A stretch of 64,000 nucleotides of DNA, from assembly GCA_949361645.1 (NCBI GenBank), contig OX442424.1, positions 8,180,322 to 8,244,321 of the forward strand, read 5' to 3'. Below, piece by piece: positions 12,701-23,580 of the stretch (position 1 is its first letter; each line of letters opens with the position of its first letter). Below the pieces are notes generated by a model. That model searched no databases, was not told the origin of the DNA, and was given only the letters and a program-made list of their open reading frames with translations. The DNA comes from Spongilla lacustris (taxonomy: Eukaryota > Porifera > Demospongiae > Spongillida > Spongillidae). Made by a program: the position numbers and the translations under genes.

Positions 12701-13168
12701 ACTTCATTTTGACAGCCTGCATGTGGGGTAACAGTTTTATTGTTCTCATAATAGGAGTATGTAAAGGAGTCTGTTTTAAAAAGCAAAGAAGACAGATTAA
12801 AAATGTAGGCAGTGTGGAGAGGATGTCAGTTTGAACTTGGTCTGGCTGCTTGGTTACAAACACCTCCATGCATCTTAAGTCTGCAGGGTTCACTTCAGCA
12901 GTTAGAACATAGCCTTGTACAATCATGGCAGAAGGTTAGAGTTTTTTTTAGTTCACCATAATTTTGTTTTATATTTCAACGTTTGCAGGACCGTTCCTCA
13001 GAGGATGTGTTAGGTACCTCATCTTCTGAAGGTACTCCAAAAAAATCCAAGATTGGTACTAGTTCTAGACAATGCAATAATATCCCCTGCCTTACTCTAT
13101 CTCCTGTTGCAGCCAAGAGCGTTGCTACCAGTGAGTCTAACAAGTTGAAAAAAAGAAAACACAAGTAG
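9789..13168 (+). CDS. Kelch-repeat protein with C-terminal coiled coil
   Basis: Eight exons join in phase: 9789-9791 (only the ATG), 10450-11076, 11230-11548, 11839-11872, 12237-12279, 12522-12586, 12644-12695, 12989-13168, giving about 440 residues. Residues 1-315 contain kelch-type blades: GRVMWGSLDAVYKL, GRLVAIGGMDAF, GLVVMGGGDIGYY with a following DRVEVFDG, MSGAVHDGVIYLMGGTF, and GCVVDGVLLAIGG with SSIYAFEP. Such blades form a beta-propeller that binds protein partners. Small exons 4-7 encode a Lys/Glu-rich linker and a predicted coiled coil (VLIKEKDEQHRQLEER, VMQQYEKEKTGIKE). The end is Ser-rich and then basic (KLKKRKHK), a possible nuclear signal. No BTB or F-box is seen, so the partner system is unknown. 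An ATG-only first exon is unusual but the phase and promoter support it; if wrong, translation would start at the ATG at 10459. AATAAA occurs at 13264. Confidence 0.8.
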
Positions 13169-13758
13169 AGAAATGTCCTGATCAAGTATAATTTATGGTG
13201 TGACCATAAGTTCTAGTTACGGCCAACTATATTTATCATGTGTGATTCTCATGCTATTTAAAAATAAAAAATGCATGATTATTATATTCATAAAATTGAA
13301 AGAATTCCAAGGGGGGTATCAGCTGTAGACAATGTCATTAAATATACACTGATGCCTTCTTACTCTGACCTAAGAGAGAAATATCATGCATGGTAGTGCC
13401 ATAAGTTCTGATTAAAGCCAACTGTACTTTTACACCACACAGTGACATTCTCTCCTGCCTTAAAATATGATATTACATGTGTGTAAGGAATTGTGTACAT
13501 GTACACCTTAGATGGCAAATGGGACACACGAAGCACAAACACAGTTTTAGTAGCAGGCATCAGAAATGATTGTAAAAATGATAATCAAAAAGAAACTGAA
13601 ACAAATGACACTGTATATGTTTTTTTTTTTGTTTGAAAGCTGGGTGAATTTTGCATCATGAATAAGATGAAGTTATTCACAATGAAACATTGTCACAATC
13701 CTGACTTCTTTGACTTCATACCTTTCACAACAGAAAGAATCACCCCATCACATCCACT
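13169..13758. other. 3' flank of the kelch gene, no gene seen
   Basis: AT-rich sequence with a polyadenylation hexamer at 13264-13269, probably the 3' end of the kelch transcript, then unique sequence without coding character. Confidence 0.5.
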
Positions 13759-14660
13759 GGGCATGGCCTAGTCTGGGGACCAGACTGATGGCTGTACTAT
13801 CAGTCTATTTGTTCCCACTGCAGGATTCCTGCAGTAAGCATGAACTCATTTATGCTCCACCTTTCAGCATGAATAGAATTAAACACGTACCTAATTGTGA
13901 TGAACTGATAAAATTAGTGGGTAACCCTCTAGTTCGAAATGGATATGTATAAGGAAGCTATCGTTAGAGCTGCTGGCAGACTAGGATACCCCCGAATTTA
14001 AGAACCACTAAATAGAAGTGTATTGTCTTTTTTAACAGGCAATGATGTATTTGCTGTACTACCCACTGGATACGGGGAAAGTATGTGTTATGCGCGTGTC
14101 TCCCGTTTTTGTTTGACAATCGTCTGGCATTGCAACAAGGAGAACTGTCAATAGTTATATTTGTTTGCCCTCTAACAGCTATAATTGAAGACCAGGTACG
14201 ACGTTTAGGCTTAAAAGTGTTTGACTATAACTAACCTCGTCATTTTATTTAATAAAATATAAGTTAGAAGCTTTACAGCTAGAGGTTTGGCAAACAATTG
14301 ACTTTCTAACAAACACAAGTTCAAATTTTCCACTTCGAGTTGTGTGTGCTACTGTTGCCTGCAGCAAAGCAGTGATGTATGTGCATTTCTCAATTATGCA
14401 AACTTAATTTCAATTAATATGTCCTAAAGTACCACCGAGCAGTTACAGCTCGTCTTCTGCCAGTATACGCCAAGTATTTCCGCCAACAAATTTAGGCAGA
14501 AAGTCTGGGGACTATTACTGCTGCAATATGAATATATTACTAACTGTTAAACCACTTCTAATATTCATTGCATTCCACGAGAACAAATAATCAGCGCGGT
14601 TGCTACCAGACTGATAGTACATGTACAGCCACCAGTCTGGTCCCCAGACTAGGCATGGCC
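13759..14660. mobile_element. Inverted-repeat element enclosing a RecQ-like fragment
   Basis: The left arm 13761-13806 and the right arm 14608-14660 are inverted copies (CTAGTCTGGGGACCAGACTG and so on) differing by about one substitution and a 6-base indel. The enclosed segment of about 800 bases holds the broken helicase fragment at 13939. The same core motif occurs in the hairpin at 3311-3363. A non-autonomous DNA element that captured host sequence is the simplest reading. I did not find a clear target-site duplication. Confidence 0.55.
13939..14196 (+). pseudogene. Fragment of a RecQ-like DEAD/DEAH helicase
   Basis: A start-like segment MDMYKEAIVRAAGRLGYP ends at a stop. After a TTTTTTAACAG acceptor-like sequence comes GNDVFAVLPTGYGESMCY, clearly the Walker A region of a RecQ-family helicase, but with the invariant GKS lysine changed to glutamate. 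A frameshift follows, then LSIVIFVCPLTAIIEDQ, matching the next helicase motif. No DEAH motif or later motifs are visible, so this is a short dead fragment. RecQ-like genes of this type are multicopy in some sponge and cnidarian genomes (from memory). Confidence 0.75.
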
Positions 14661-14957
14661 ATGGTTGGGAATGCGCTGGGAACCCATGGATGCGTTGAGA
14701 ACAAAACTATCTCTCCATCTAGTCTCGCATTAGGAAAGGGTCAAAATTCACCTATCTCCGCTAAATTCCATGTTTCTTTTTTACGATGTTATATGTACAA
14801 TACTCCAAATGATGCGCAAGCTGGCACATGATAACACGTTGATAGCTTTATTCATACTCCAAAATTCTAATACAGTGTATTGAGCTAGCTATATACTTGT
14901 AGTAACTGGTTGCATAATTGATATCCCAGTACCAGTGAGTCTGCAGGCAAAGCCGCA
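14661..14957. other. Upstream region of the GH28 gene
   Basis: About 300 bases of AT-rich sequence. No TATA box is clear. The bases before the ATG (GCCGCAATGG) give a good Kozak context. Confidence 0.4.
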
Positions 14958-16260
14958 ATGGTCGTGGTAGTCGCTCTTGCATTCCTTCTGATTACTAGTA
15001 TACTTGTTCTACCTCACGGCACCCTTGCTCAGTTGACCTGCAGCGTTACTGACCACGGTGCCGTCGGGGACGGCAAGACGAACGATACGGAGGCCTTCCT
15101 AAAAACGTTTCTCCTCTGTGCCACGTTCACCGGCTACCACACCGTCTATGTCCCGGAAGGAAGGTACCTCGTATGGCCTCTCAGTATTCCGGGCGGAGAG
15201 TGCGTCAACATGGAGCTGCTCATTGAGGGGACGATCGTGCCCCCCGACGACCCCGCCTCGTGGCCTCAGAACAAAACATTTTTCTACTTCGAGAACTGCA
15301 ACCACTTTACCATCGACGGTGCGGGGGTGGGAACAATAAATGGGCGTGGCCAAAAGTGGTGGGAGATTCGAAAAAAGAACAGCAGCATCGAAGCCCCTTT
15401 CCTTTTGACGGTTGCCAACAGCAACAACGTCTACATTCACGATATACAACTGTACGACAGTCCCATGTTCCACCTCGTTCTCCAATACTCGACCAACGTG
15501 ATGATGGAGCGTGTTAATGTCAGCGCGGCTGCGGACAGTCCCAACACAGACGGAATCGATCTGATGGCGTGCCATAACGTGACGATCCAGTACAGCTTTC
15601 TGAGCGACGGCGACGACAACATCGCTATCCGGGAGGGCTCGAGTAACGTAACGATTCAGTCTAATACCTTTGGCAGCGGGCACGGGTGTTCGATTGGTCC
15701 AATCAACGACACGGGGGTCCAAAACGTTCACATCCACGACTGCGACTTTGTTGAAACGGAGAACGGCGTCGCGATAAAGACGTGGCAGGGAGGAACGGGG
15801 ATCGTAACTAACATTACGTACCAGGACCTTATCATGAGCGATGTCGGAACCCCTATTATGATCGACATGTACTACTGCCCACAGGGTGGATGCAAGAACA
15901 GCACGATAGGTACGTACGTCAGTGTGCGCACGTGGGGAAGGGTGGGGCTCAACATTGGAAAATTAACTAGGGGAGTGGGTGTGATTTGAAGTAATTATTG
16001 TCTGCACCACAGGTGTCACTATTGAGGACATTGTTTTCAACGGCATAGAAGCCAGCCAGACCACTGGAGTAGCCGGCCAGTTCCTTTGCAGTGATGCAGT
16101 CCCATGTACAGACATATTTCTCTCCAATGTCCATATCACAGCAGATCAGGGTGAAAAGAAGAACGCGTTTTACTGTTGGTCAGCTTACGGGACAGCAACT
16201 GATGTTGAACCGGCCTCCTGTCTTGGAGCACATAGCGTACCGTTGTACAAATGCAGATAA
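14958..16260 (+). CDS. Secreted glycoside hydrolase family 28 (polygalacturonase-like)
   Basis: Two exons, 14958-15909 and 16013-16260, join in phase 1 to give about 399 residues, a usual length for GH28. Residues 1-25 are a signal peptide (hydrophobic VVVVALAFLLITSILVL, then AQ). The mature protein opens with VTDHGAVGDGKTNDTEAF, the standard N-terminal block. GH28 signatures follow in order: SPNTDGID (Asp of NTD), SDGDDNIAI (DD pair), GSGHGCSIG (GHG) and GVAIKTWQGG (the RIK position, with Ala for Arg). In known enzymes the three Asp and the His perform hydrolysis of alpha-1,4-galacturonide bonds in pectin, so catalysis is plausible. Because RIK reads AIK, substrate may differ. Many N-glycosylation sites are present. 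Codons are more GC-rich than in the surrounding DNA. AATAAA follows at 16265. GH28 is rare in animals outside plant-feeding insects and nematodes, so lateral origin is possible, with later intron gain; a bacterial contaminant is excluded by the intron. Confidence 0.85.
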
Positions 16261-16264
16261 TAAT

Positions 16265-16270
16265 AATAAA
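16265..16270 (+). promoter_or_regulatory. Polyadenylation signal of the GH28 gene
   Basis: AATAAA five bases after the stop codon, implying a very short 3' UTR. Confidence 0.45.
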
Positions 16271-16382
16271 AAATTATGTAGTGGCATTCACGGAGCACAC
16301 TACCAACAAAAAGGTGCACTTGCGTCTGTAGCTCATATGGATGTCTATAGCAGCTGGTGCAGATGATGGAGCCCTAAATAAG

Positions 16383-16385
<3 letters not shown>

Positions 16386-16413
<28 letters not shown>
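16386..16413. repeat. Poly-G run
   Basis: About 28 consecutive G in the intergenic region after the GH28 gene. Confidence 0.9.
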
Positions 16414-16415
<2 letters not shown>

Positions 16416-16553
16416 TGTAAGAAATTTATAACTTCCAACAACCATTATAATAATAGATATTTGCCTTCAGCTGTAAAAAAAAAAAAAAAACAACTTAAAA
16501 TGAGGCACATCCTCCTCATGCCCCCCCCCCTTTAGTGACCCTAGGCTCGTAAG

Positions 16554-16620
16554 CCAGACCTACTTCGTTATTGACGATAGAAATAAACAATGGACTGGGG
16601 ACCTGGAGAAGTAGGTCTGG
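16554..16620. repeat. Short inverted repeat (13-base arms)
   Basis: CCAGACCTACTTC at 16554-16566 is the reverse complement of 16608-16620. The interior includes GGACTGGGGACC, similar to the TAGTCTGGGGACC repeat family seen at 3311 and 13769. Possibly another small non-autonomous element. Confidence 0.5.
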
Positions 16621-17473
16621 TTACTGTAGTGTTTACGTGTATGTGAGATCTACCAATTATCTGGTAGATCCAATCAGATTACAGGCATGTGATCATTACA
16701 AGCGAAGTGAGAGTGTGGTACATGTACATGATTACAAATGCGACAAGTAAATAAAAACATTCTCAACTGGTCAGTGGTATATAGGCAAAAAGACAATCGT
16801 GGTGTAACTGAAAAGCACGGGACAAGAACTAGTACTGGACCGGGAAAATGAAATAGGCTTATATAGCACTCTAATAGTGCATGCTAGGAAATGTGCTATT
16901 TCTGCCAAATCTAAATCTTGTTTCCATGCTTTTTTTAATACCAACATCGACCTTCTGAATTCATGCCGCACTCCTACATGCCACCAACTTTCTTGCTGAG
17001 ACTGAGTTTTTTTTTTTTTAACCCTGTCGTAGTGTCTTTTACACATGCATATGTACTATATAAGTTTGCAGGGGAGGGGTATATAGCTGCATGGAAACTT
17101 TTGAGGGTGAAAACATTCTCAAAACTGGAGATTTTGTTTTTCATCACAAATATGGGCGTGATTAGTTCGACCACTCGAAGATATTATAATGTCCTCCCAA
17201 TTCACTAAACTTCCCCAGCTATATCATATTATGCCTTCCAGATTGATCAGTAAATTAACCCCATGCAATTTAATAATGATAGCGATAGTATAGTTGTAAC
17301 AATCCTTATTATTAGTGAACGAATCCCCCTTGGCCTCTTCCCTGACCTCCTCCTCTTCCTGGCAGCTTCGCCTCTAGATGCTGCTGGTTCCTGCTCCGGC
17401 CGTGGCAGCCATGGAGGTGGTGGTGAGGATTTAATCCATACAGGCCAGGTGTAAAAAGGGGCATGCCATGTAC
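16621..17473. other. Gene-free stretch
   Basis: No exon or RNA gene seen; AT-rich unique sequence up to the TTAA element. Confidence 0.5.
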
Positions 17474-17477
17474 TTAA

Positions 17478-17683
17478 GGCGTTTCTTCACTACCAACCGC
17501 AATCCAGATCGATCCGGATCGATCCGGATAGAGGGTGCGTCCACACTAGCTAATTAGCATTCATCGACCAAACCGAATCGATGCAGTTAAGGGCGTATCC
17601 ATGATAGAAAATGGCTGCTATTTTATTCACTTTGGAGTTTGTAGGAAACTCGCACATTTGGTGGGGATCTGGGTAGGGGGGAA

Positions 17684-17719
<36 letters not shown>

Positions 17720-18200
17720 GATGTGCGAGGACAGCTCGAAGGAGTTGTTCGCAACAAGTTAATCTATCAGTGGATAGCTACTGCACTGCGTGTACGATCG
17801 TACGTGGAAGCAGTGCGTCCTGAAGATGAAAAACCTAGTGCAGTAATACAAAAAGGTTATAAGCATGCATGATCCATACAATTATACGAGACGTAAACGC
17901 GCACAGGTACTAGGTTAAGGACTCGAATGGAGGTAGTAATGGTATACATGGAACAGGACAAGGCCACGTGTCCCTTTTTTTCTAAGGTGACTTTTGCGTA
18001 GCTCCATGTACGCCGCTAAGCAAATGTATGTCTTCATTTACTTTCCCAGCGGAGACAGCGGCCATTTATTATCAGTATCGGCACGCCCTAACTGCATCGA
18101 TTCGGTTTGGTCGATGAATGCTAATTAGCTAGTGTGGACGCACCCTCAATCCGGATCGATCCAGATCGATCTGGATTGCGGTTGGTAGTGAAGAAACGCC
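17478..18200. mobile_element. Non-autonomous DNA transposon with ~118-base terminal inverted repeats and TTAA duplication
   Basis: The left arm 17478-17596 and right arm 18083-18200 are inverted copies with only about two substitutions and one indel, beginning GGCGTTTCTTCACTACCAAC. Both ends are flanked by TTAA (17474-17477 and 18201-18204), the duplication made by piggyBac and Kolobok transposases. The sub-terminal region has a repeated CGATCCGGAT motif that could bind transposase. The 490-base interior has no coding frame and includes a G run at about 17694-17719. The near identity of the arms suggests recent insertion. Confidence 0.85.
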
Positions 18201-18204
18201 TTAA

Positions 18205-19043
18205 GTCGTCGTACGCGCAAGTGGACTGGGGACGAGTGAAACGTTCTGGGAAGTACATGTACTTCCCCAGGTATGTTTTCCTCGGCCCCAGTCCATCATG
18301 TATCGTACGACTAAGTACGTCTGGCTGCGAAACTACATGCGTAACATGCCATGTTAAATAGCGATGTCACGATCTCACGAAAATGGACTCTTATCTACGG
18401 TGCAGGCTGGTGGTTACAGTTTAAAAAACAGCGCTGGCGTAACGTTATAGCAGGTACCGTAGAAGCTAGTTAGTTCGGTCGGGTCATAGGTGATTGAGAC
18501 ATGAGAGAGTATTCCATTGAAAACGGCACTGGAAAAAAATACATGTACCGATCCCAGTGTTGATAACGACTACATCAACATTGAGGGTGAGAAAGTCAAC
18601 TGTGAATTTTGTTTAAAAAAACCCTACCAACCCCTGGTCGTCAATATTGTAATGCATGGATATCACAAAAAACCCTACCAACCCCTGGTCGTCAATATTG
18701 TAATGCATGGATAGCACTTTCATGTGTCTGGGTTACGCCAATCGACTACCAAAAATTAAATGGTCCAAGGACCACGATCGCGAGCATCAGAAGATTCAGC
18801 TCTACCGTTAATTGATGCACGTGATAATCTCTGCCCACGCACACGAAATTAATTTTGTCCGGTGATCCGGCCGTAACACCATGGAAAAAAGTTACTAGGC
18901 CTAGTACAGTGAAAACACAGCTGGTAAGTAACGTTTTTTTACAGGTGAAACAGGTGTGGGAAGAGCGTAGCGTGTGAAAGTTTAAAATACAGATACTTCT
19001 CCGTCACGTGCCTACCTTCTCTCACGGAACCGATCAGGAGGAA
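18205..19043. other. Upstream region of the Rab-like gene with a 51-base duplication
   Basis: A 51-base segment containing ACCCTACCAACCCCTGGTCG is present twice in tandem (first copy from about 18621, second from 18672 to about 18714). An E-box CACGTG lies at 19005-19010, 34 bases before the proposed start. No other gene is seen. Confidence 0.5.
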
Positions 19044-21213
19044 ATGGAGCCTGGACGTACTTCGGATGAGAGCTATACTCAACTATTGAAAATCCTTCTG
19101 CTGGGAGACTCTGCTTCGAAGAAGCAGATTCTGTTGAAAAAGTTTCTTGGAGACGAGACCGCGAATGACGTCACGTTGCTAGGTGAGATAACTTTGTCCA
19201 CATGTAGCAAGTTGTGGGAGGTCTCAGAGACATAGTATACCATTGCCTTTGTATTCTGCAAGCATTTAATGCAGCCTGGGAAGGGCAAATTATGGTACAG
19301 CCCAATGTGTTGGGGGTGTGGTGATGGCACCGCCTCTTCTGCGCCAGATAGCCAGCCCGGACAGTCACGTCACCTTAAACAGGCGATGGAGGTAAAAGTA
19401 AAACCCCTCCAGAACCTGATGCCATTGTGTCTGCAATAACAGCTAATTTTTGTACTTTATATAAATTAAAATACTCTCCATAGAAAAGTAATAATATTCA
19501 AAGGTATGAAAAGCTGATACTATCATTCCCACGTTTGCAAGCGGATGCGCACGTGGTGCAGTGGTGCATTTCTAGTGTACAATCTGTTGAGATCAGCACA
19601 TGATCAGCACATGGCTTGCAGTAGGACAAGAACACAGCCGGGTGGGGGGTGTTAATGTAGGTCCCCAATTTTGCTGGTATTGGTTTCATATTCACTCTCA
19701 GATCTGATGCCCCGACCACTCCCATGGGCAAGGTTATATTAACTATCAGAGCATACAATGTATTGCATTATTGAGGTGGTTAGTCAACTGTATTGTAGCA
19801 GGAGGACATTTGATATTGGATGTTGGCCACTTCCGACAGGTTTGGATTACAAGCTGAAGGATGTCATCTTTAATGGCAAGAAATTGAAGCTCCAGATATG
19901 GTGTGTTCACCCTTCTCCTCCCCTCAGCTCTCTGCCCTTTCCCTCCTCCCCTCCCCTCCCCTCCTCTCGGCACCTTACCTCTCCTCCCTTGAGCACTTTC
20001 ACACTTACCCTCATCCTGCAATGTTCCTTAACACCTCCAGGGACACTGCTGGTCAGGAAAGGTTCAGGTCCGTGACAGCTTCTTACTATCGTGGATCAAA
20101 TGTGAGTGCAACCAGTTATTTTTACACCTATTCAATATTTCATATGCCTCCCACAAACACACCCCCCCCTCCCCCTAAAAATAAAATAAATAAAAAAGAA
20201 GTCTGCATGTACTTGTGATAACTAAAGTATATCTACTGTCCCAGTGATTACTCATCCCCATGATGTCCCCCTCCCTCCCATGATGTGCCCCTCCCTCCCA
20301 GGGAGCTCTCCTGGTGTGCTCTGTGTTTGAAACTACTTCATTTCTCAACCTTCAGTACTGGTTAGAGGAAATTAAAAACGTAAATTAGTACTGTTTGGAA
20401 TCTTCTTATGATTAACCTCACTTGGCACACACCTCTTCTTCCCCATCTCTCTCCAAACTTTCCTCCCATCTCCTCCTTCCTCCCTTCTCCTCCCATCTCC
20501 CATCTCTCTAGTATACTTCTCCACACTTTCATGTGGTTCTTGTTGCTATTGTTGCTGGTGAGGGTTTGGAAGGGGCAGAAGCCATCACCTTGGATACAGT
20601 AAGAGGATTTGCAGAAGACAAGAAGCTGCAATTGGTTGAATGCAATCTTCAGCAGCCTGACGATGTCAACAGAGCATTTATGATGCTCCTTCAGGGTATA
20701 TTGGGGAATAATTCTGTTCCAGGTCCTGCAGGTGAGACCCTAGACTCCCCACGGTCCTTAATGTTAAATCGCATATGCATCTACGCGTAGACAATTGTGT
20801 ACTTTGAATATCATTTATTGTAATAAACTTAAAAATGCTACCTACCCATGCGTTGTTTAACCTGTTTAGATGGCTCAGTAAGAAAATGAATGTTTTTTGG
20901 AGGATATAAATAGTATACCTGACTCTGAAATAGCGTCTACATGTAGATCTAGATTATTTTGGCCAATTTCATCTACACATAGATGGTCCGTCGATTTAAC
21001 ATTAATGATACCATTTCAGTACGGAGAATTCCCACATATGATTCTGGTAATGTTAATCTACTGGGTGTACTGGTTTAGCGATATGCTTAGTTGCATATGG
21101 CCTGTAGAACCTAATTCTATTGGCACATAACTAAAATCTGGTTTCTTTTCCTTTTGACAGAGGACAGTGTTGTACTTCAGCCTTCAACACCCTCAACTCC
21201 CTGCTCTTGCTGA
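19044..21213 (+). CDS. Divergent Rab-like small GTPase, probably a pseudo-GTPase
   Basis: Six exons join in phase: 19044-19182, 19840-19900, 20041-20101, 20302-20379, 20512-20731, 21161-21213, giving 203 residues, the usual Rab size. The Rab fold is clear: LLKILLLGD at strand 1, GLDYKLKDVIFNGKKLKLQI, then W-DTAGQERFRSV-ASYYRG (intact switch II), GALLVCSVFETTSFLNLQYW, and helices to the end. The C-terminus is CSC, the CXC signal for double geranylgeranylation, which anchors Rabs to membranes. The nucleotide-binding motifs are damaged: the P-loop reads GDSASKKQ instead of GDSxxGKS/T, the switch I Thr is replaced by Leu, NKxD is absent (VAIVAGEG follows the strand), and the SAK motif reads ECN. 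Since splice sites, frame and prenylation signal are all intact, this looks like a functional membrane-bound pseudo-GTPase rather than a dead gene. The nearest Rab subfamily is not clear. Confidence 0.85.
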
Positions 21214-21398
21214 TGGCTCCCCCCCCCCTCCCCCAACTCTTTATTTGTACATAACGTTGAACCAATCTACGTTACATTTGTGTCATATGTGTGCTTTTTG
21301 TTTGGATGTGGTCATATGTACTCATACTGGATATGGTGTGATCTTTTTGTTTGTCCTGCATTTATTATGTGTTGTCCGCATTTTAATAGAGCCCCCTT

Positions 21399-21668
21399 CA
21401 TGCCATACATAAGCATCCCTTCATGCCATACATAAGCATCCCTGCATGCCATACATAAGCATCCCTTCATGCCGTACATAAGCATCCCTGCATGCCATAC
21501 ATAAGCATCCCTTCATGCTGCACATAAGCATCCCTTCATGCCATACATAAGCATCCCTTCATGCCATACAGAAGCATCCCTGCATGCCATACATAAGCAT
21601 CCCTTCATGCCGTACATAAGCATCCCTTCATGCCGTACATAAGCATCCCTTCATGCCATACATAAGCA
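21399..21668. repeat. 23-base minisatellite
   Basis: About 12 copies of a 23-base unit containing CATGCCATACATAAGCATCC, downstream of the Rab-like gene. Confidence 0.9.
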
Positions 21669-21756
21669 TGTACACATTTGTTCCTAAGTAGTGTTCTATA
21701 CGTAGACTGCACAATTAGCATTAAAAAAGACTGTTTTCAAATTTCACAACAGCTGA

Positions 21757-21915
21757 TGCACAAGATCTCATTATTCAAAACACAGGTGCACAATATCCCA
21801 TACACACAGGTGCACAAGATCTCATTATTCAAAACACAGGTGCACAATATCCTATACACACAGGTGCACAAGATCTCATTATTCAAAACACAGGTGCACA
21901 ATATCTCATACATTC
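21757..21915. repeat. 54-base tandem repeat
   Basis: About three copies of a 54-base unit containing ATCTCATTATTCAAAACACA. Within a unit the GGTGCACAA motif is itself repeated. Confidence 0.85.
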
Positions 21916-22145
21916 ATACACATAGATGACATGTCCATGAACCAATAATATGTCGAAGTGATATAACTGATTACATCATTAACGAGCTCACACTTGGAAT
22001 GGAGAGAGGTCTCCCCCGTGACAACCAAATGACGCTCAATACTAGGAGAGATACAGGTCTCCATGGCTACTGATCTCGTACATTATGTCGCTGTCTTGTG
22101 GTTCAGCAAGTTGGTCTCGATGCAATGTGTGCACGTCAAAACCCT

Positions 22146-22430
22146 GCAAGTGAGGGATGGACACATTCACTGCAGTGAGGGATGGACATATTCACTGCAG
22201 CGAGGGATGGACACATTCACTGCAGTGAGGGATGGACACATTCTACTGCAGTGAGGGATGGACACATTCACTGCAGTGAGGGATGGACACATTCACTGCA
22301 GTGAGGGATGGACACATTCACTGCAGTGAGGGATGGACACATTCACTGCAGTGAGGGATGGACACATTCACTGCAGTGAGGGATGGACACATTCACTGCA
22401 GTTAGGGATGGACACATTCACTGCAGTGTG
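22146..22430. repeat. 25-base minisatellite
   Basis: About 11 copies of a 25-base unit containing GAGGGATGGACACATTCACT, nearly uniform, with a few single-base differences. Confidence 0.9.
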
Positions 22431-23340
<910 letters not shown>

Positions 23341-23409
23341 CAGATGGTGTCTTGTGTTATGGTGTGTGCATGGGTATTGCAGTGTTTGTGTATGTGTGCA
23401 TTTGGTGTG

Positions 23410-23580
23410 TATGCATCATTCCTCCCACCTGCACATTCCTCCCACCTGCACATGCACACACCTCCCACCTGCACATGCACACACCTCCCACCTGCACATG
23501 CACACACCTCCCACCTGCACATGCACACACCTCCCACCTGCACATGCACACTCCTCCCACCTACTCCCTCACCTGCACAT
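23410..23580. repeat. 23-base minisatellite overlapping the TPC stop region
   Basis: About six copies of a 23-base unit containing CCTCCCACCTGCACATGCAC. The last degenerate copies touch the 3' end of the two-pore channel gene (stop at 23561), so its C-terminal residues may be repeat-derived. Confidence 0.85.

Noticed and set aside
15099..15737. 212-codon antisense frame
   Set aside because: Shadow of the GH28 gene, which has all family motifs on the other strand.
22146..22430. Regular 25-base repeats resembling a CRISPR array
   Set aside because: Units are contiguous with no unique spacers, and the DNA is animal nuclear sequence.
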